From positions 1 through 7,605 of the forward strand of contig JAJTHR010000273.1 of the NCBI GenBank assembly GCA_021298935.1: 7,605 nucleotides of DNA. Reading direction: 5' to 3'. The notes beneath the pieces are model-generated. The model saw only the letters and a list, made by a program, of their open reading frames with translations. It was not told the DNA's origin and ran no database searches. Source of the DNA: Parachlamydia sp. (lineage in GTDB: Bacteria > Chlamydiota > Chlamydiia > Chlamydiales > Parachlamydiaceae). Shown one piece after another: positions 6,051 through 7,605 of the stretch. The position numbers and the translations under genes were made by a program. Within the stretch, counting starts at the first letter, position 1. Each line of letters begins with the position of its first letter.

Positions 6051-7133
6051 TTGTTTTTTTTTGGATTTGTCTTTATTCTTTTTCAAGTTGAAGCCAAGCC
6101 AGAAGATTATAGAGATTATGTAAATGAGATTGAGCGTTCGTTTGTTGTTCAAATACGCAAGGAGTTGGGCCTTCATGCAAGCGGAACCTTAAATTCATTA
6201 AATGAAAAAGTGGAAACACTTGGAATTAGAATTGTGGCCCACCGACGAGCATCTCTTGAGGAAGCTAGGGCTCTCCATATTTTAATAATGGAAAAGTTTT
6301 TGCAAGCTATTAATTCTCATGAAAAAATTCAACCTTATCTCTCCGTTCAGCCTTTTAGCTATAAACAGGCTATTGTTGTGATTGAATTTTATGGAATTAA
6401 TGGGACCATCTCTGATGAAAGTATTTCCTATATGTTTAATGTCTCAGATTTAGCCATAACTTCTTCCAAAAATCACATCGTTTATTACTCTCATGACCCA
6501 TTTAAATGTAAAAATGTAAAAGAAATAGAAGAACCTTATGAGGAAGCTCTACGAATAAATTCACTTTCTTCAATTGATCCTACTATTCATAAAGGAAATG
6601 GATATGAAGAAGAAATTGATTCTTTGCTTGCTTCTTTTAGGGAAGAAATTGAGGAACAGTATCAATTACGGGTATGGAATTTTGGGGGTAAATGGACCCA
6701 TCAAATTGAAAATATTGGAGCAACAATTAAATTAGGTCATTTTTTTTCACAGACAGAAGCTAGACAATTACTTGTTGAAATAGTAGAGAAATTACTTTCA
6801 AAGCTAAATAGCAATGAAAAATTAAAATCATTTTATCAAGATTATCCTTTTCATTCGGGCTTACTAAAATTAGCATTTCATTTTGAACCTAGAGATTACT
6901 TCCCTGAAATTAGGTTAGAAAAGCTTACATTAGAAAATAATAAAGTCACCTTTATTCAAGAAACTATTCTTCCAAAAGAAGAAGGAAAATTTTTTAGGGA
7001 TCGTGAAAGAGAAATTCTTCCTATAGAAACATATGATGAAAGTAAAAAAATTGTCGAAATTAATCCCCATAATCTATGCTTACCATTATCCTTTTATTCC
7101 AAAATAAAACACTGGTTTTTTAATTTAATATAA
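6051..7133 (+). CDS. Putative exported protein with two copies of a ~92-residue domain, 360 aa
   Basis: The frame opens at a TTG (6051), giving MFFFGFVFILFQVEA then KPEDY: a short, very hydrophobic signal-like N-terminus with likely cleavage after Ala15. An ATG at 6046 would suit better but is out of frame by one base at a run of nine T (6054-6062); see findings. There is no Shine-Dalgarno, so translation may be coupled to the preceding gene, 14 bases upstream. Residues 23-114 and 186-278 are two copies of one domain: each begins with a charged helix, carries a Ser-x-x-E-A-R turn (68-73 and 233-238), then a helix with N-S-x-E-K (88-92 and 253-257) and a Pro-Phe pair (101-102 and 266-267). The family is not named by me. 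It probably acts outside the cytoplasm, as partner or target of the hydrolase-like protein. AT-rich like its neighbour. Confidence 0.75.
   Translation: MFFFGFVFILFQVEAKPEDYRDYVNEIERSFVVQIRKELGLHASGTLNSLNEKVETLGIRIVAHRRASLEEARALHILIMEKFLQAINSHEKIQPYLSVQPFSYKQAIVVIEFYGINGTISDESISYMFNVSDLAITSSKNHIVYYSHDPFKCKNVKEIEEPYEEALRINSLSSIDPTIHKGNGYEEEIDSLLASFREEIEEQYQLRVWNFGGKWTHQIENIGATIKLGHFFSQTEARQLLVEIVEKLLSKLNSNEKLKSFYQDYPFHSGLLKLAFHFEPRDYFPEIRLEKLTLENNKVTFIQETILPKEEGKFFRDREREILPIETYDESKKIVEINPHNLCLPLSFYSKIKHWFFNLI
6054..6062 (+). repeat. Run of nine T at the start of the exported repeat protein
   Basis: Nine consecutive T (6054-6062) lie between an ATG (6046) and the signal-peptide frame. With nine T the ATG frame stops at about codon 26. 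One more T would join the ATG to the long frame as M-F-C-F-F-F-G-F. It is a candidate slippage tract, or a sequencing length error. Confidence 0.6.
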
Positions 7134-7385
7134 CTACCTAAAGCTTGCTGAAAGGCCAGTAATTCCCGCTGGGGTATAAGCTGCTAATTGAGAATGGCTT
7201 ATAGAGGCGTTCTTCGTAGCTTTTTGGTCGCAATTTTGGTAGCCGTCATCCAAATGGCCAAATTGTCCTTCGGAGAGGTTGCTTGCAAGGCTATTATTTC
7301 TACTTAGCACTTAATAGACCTGAGTGCCAGCGGGAATTGCTGCTGAAAGGCTTGAATGCAACTAATATAGTGGAATTGCAGATGC
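7134..7385. other. Gene-free, GC-richer patch with short direct and inverted repeats
   Basis: No convincing gene. The base composition (29 G+C of 60 at 7201-7260) is well above the flanking plus-strand genes (20 of 60 at 6601-6660). ccagcgggaatt.ctg occurs at 7327-7342 and inverted at 7157-7172 with one mismatch. gctgaaaggc occurs directly repeated at 7147-7156 and 7342-7351. tataagc (7175-7181) pairs with gcttata (7197-7203). It may be the remnant of an inserted element or of an older gene. I could not assign either strand to a transposase. Confidence 0.4.
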
Positions 7386-7469
7386 TAGATGGTTTTATTA
7401 AAGATCATATGATCAACTTAACTTATGGCGGTGTTGCTCCTGTTCCGGATGTTGTTAAATTTGCCATAA
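7386..7469 (+). pseudogene. Fragment of the DUF687-like gene (84 bp, copy of 5576-5659)
   Basis: 82 of 84 bases match 5576-5659; the differences are at 7392 (G for C) and 7416 (A for C). The last 53 bases are identical. It encodes DGFIKDHMINLTYGGVAPVP and onward to VVKFAI, in the same reading frame as the parent, inside an open frame that runs from a TTG at 7283 to a stop at 7525. Sequence on either side of the copy is unrelated to the parent gene. It lacks the Ser213 elbow and the C-terminal His, so it cannot be a working hydrolase. Both base differences change residues (Ala to Gly, Thr to Asn). It is a duplication scar or what remains of a second gene copy. Confidence 0.75.
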
Positions 7470-7493
7470 TACCATTTCCCGAAATTAAAATCA

Positions 7494-7605
7494 TAAATTT
7501 GACTTGTGATCACCTTCATCTTTAAAAGATCTCTCCTTGTTGATATTCAAAGATATCAACTTCGAAAAGATCTTTTAAATCTGAAGCGCTGACAAGTCAA
7601 CTTTA
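7494..7605. repeat. Second long imperfect palindrome at the right edge (at least 112 bp)
   Basis: The axis is near 7549.5. Pairs from outside in: 7494-7507 with 7592-7605 (13 of 14), 7514-7518 (cttca) with 7582-7586, 7521-7532 (tttaaaagatct) with 7568-7579 (12 of 12), 7539-7546 (gttgatat) with 7553-7560 (8 of 8), loop tcaaag. The right arm reaches the last base of the window, so it may extend further. It begins 24 bases after the duplicated fragment. No T-run after the stem is visible. It could be a MITE-like element, part of an insertion sequence end, or a large bidirectional RNA hairpin. Confidence 0.7.

Noticed and set aside
1..7605. CRISPR array, tRNA or rRNA genes, toxin-antitoxin pair, or phage genes
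   Set aside because: I saw no evenly spaced repeats, no tRNA-like cloverleaf or rRNA motifs, and no recognisable toxin, antitoxin or phage proteins.

Overview
The window looks like a stretch of chlamydial chromosome, most likely from an amoeba-associated lineage of the Parachlamydia/Protochlamydia type. This rests on one gene (4867-6036) that resembles the Chlamydiae-restricted DUF687-type hydrolase-like family, and on the general look of the other proteins, which are helical, cysteine-free and of no recognised enzyme family. The assignment is by recognition from memory, not by a search.

Left part (1-4489, minus strand): three consecutive genes read right to left, each with a good Shine-Dalgarno sequence: 4489-3239, 3172-1730 and 1640-351. 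The first two are clear paralogues. The third is similar in size and style but not obviously homologous. None of the 1,325 residues encoded by the three genes is a cysteine. They look like a secreted, probably type III-exported, helical protein set, but that role is inferred. Downstream lies a short, well-initiated ORF (297-223), then in the same frame, after a TGA, a signal-peptide-like frame that leaves the window at position 1. A long imperfect palindrome (71-236) covers this junction.

Middle (4490-4866): an AT-rich divergent region of 377 bases. It holds an AT-rich inverted repeat (4525-4582) with a TATAAT in its loop, a doubtful 49-codon ORF, and poly-T tracts.

Right part (4867-7133, plus strand): a markedly AT-richer two-gene unit. 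The first gene is a DUF687-like serine-hydrolase-type protein with Ala-His-Ser-Glu-Gly at the elbow position. The second, 9-14 bases downstream, is a putative exported protein built from two copies of a ~92-residue domain; its start lies at a run of nine T. The two are probably co-transcribed.

Right edge (7134-7605): no intact gene. It holds a GC-richer patch with short repeats, an 84-bp near-identical fragment of the DUF687-like gene (a partial duplication in the original reading frame), and a second long imperfect palindrome (7494-7605) that may run past the edge. Together these suggest a rearranged accessory locus in which a hydrolase/repeat-protein module has been partly duplicated and then broken. 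I recognise no known defence or mobile system; the novel candidates are the cysteine-free trio and the hydrolase/duplicated-domain pair.
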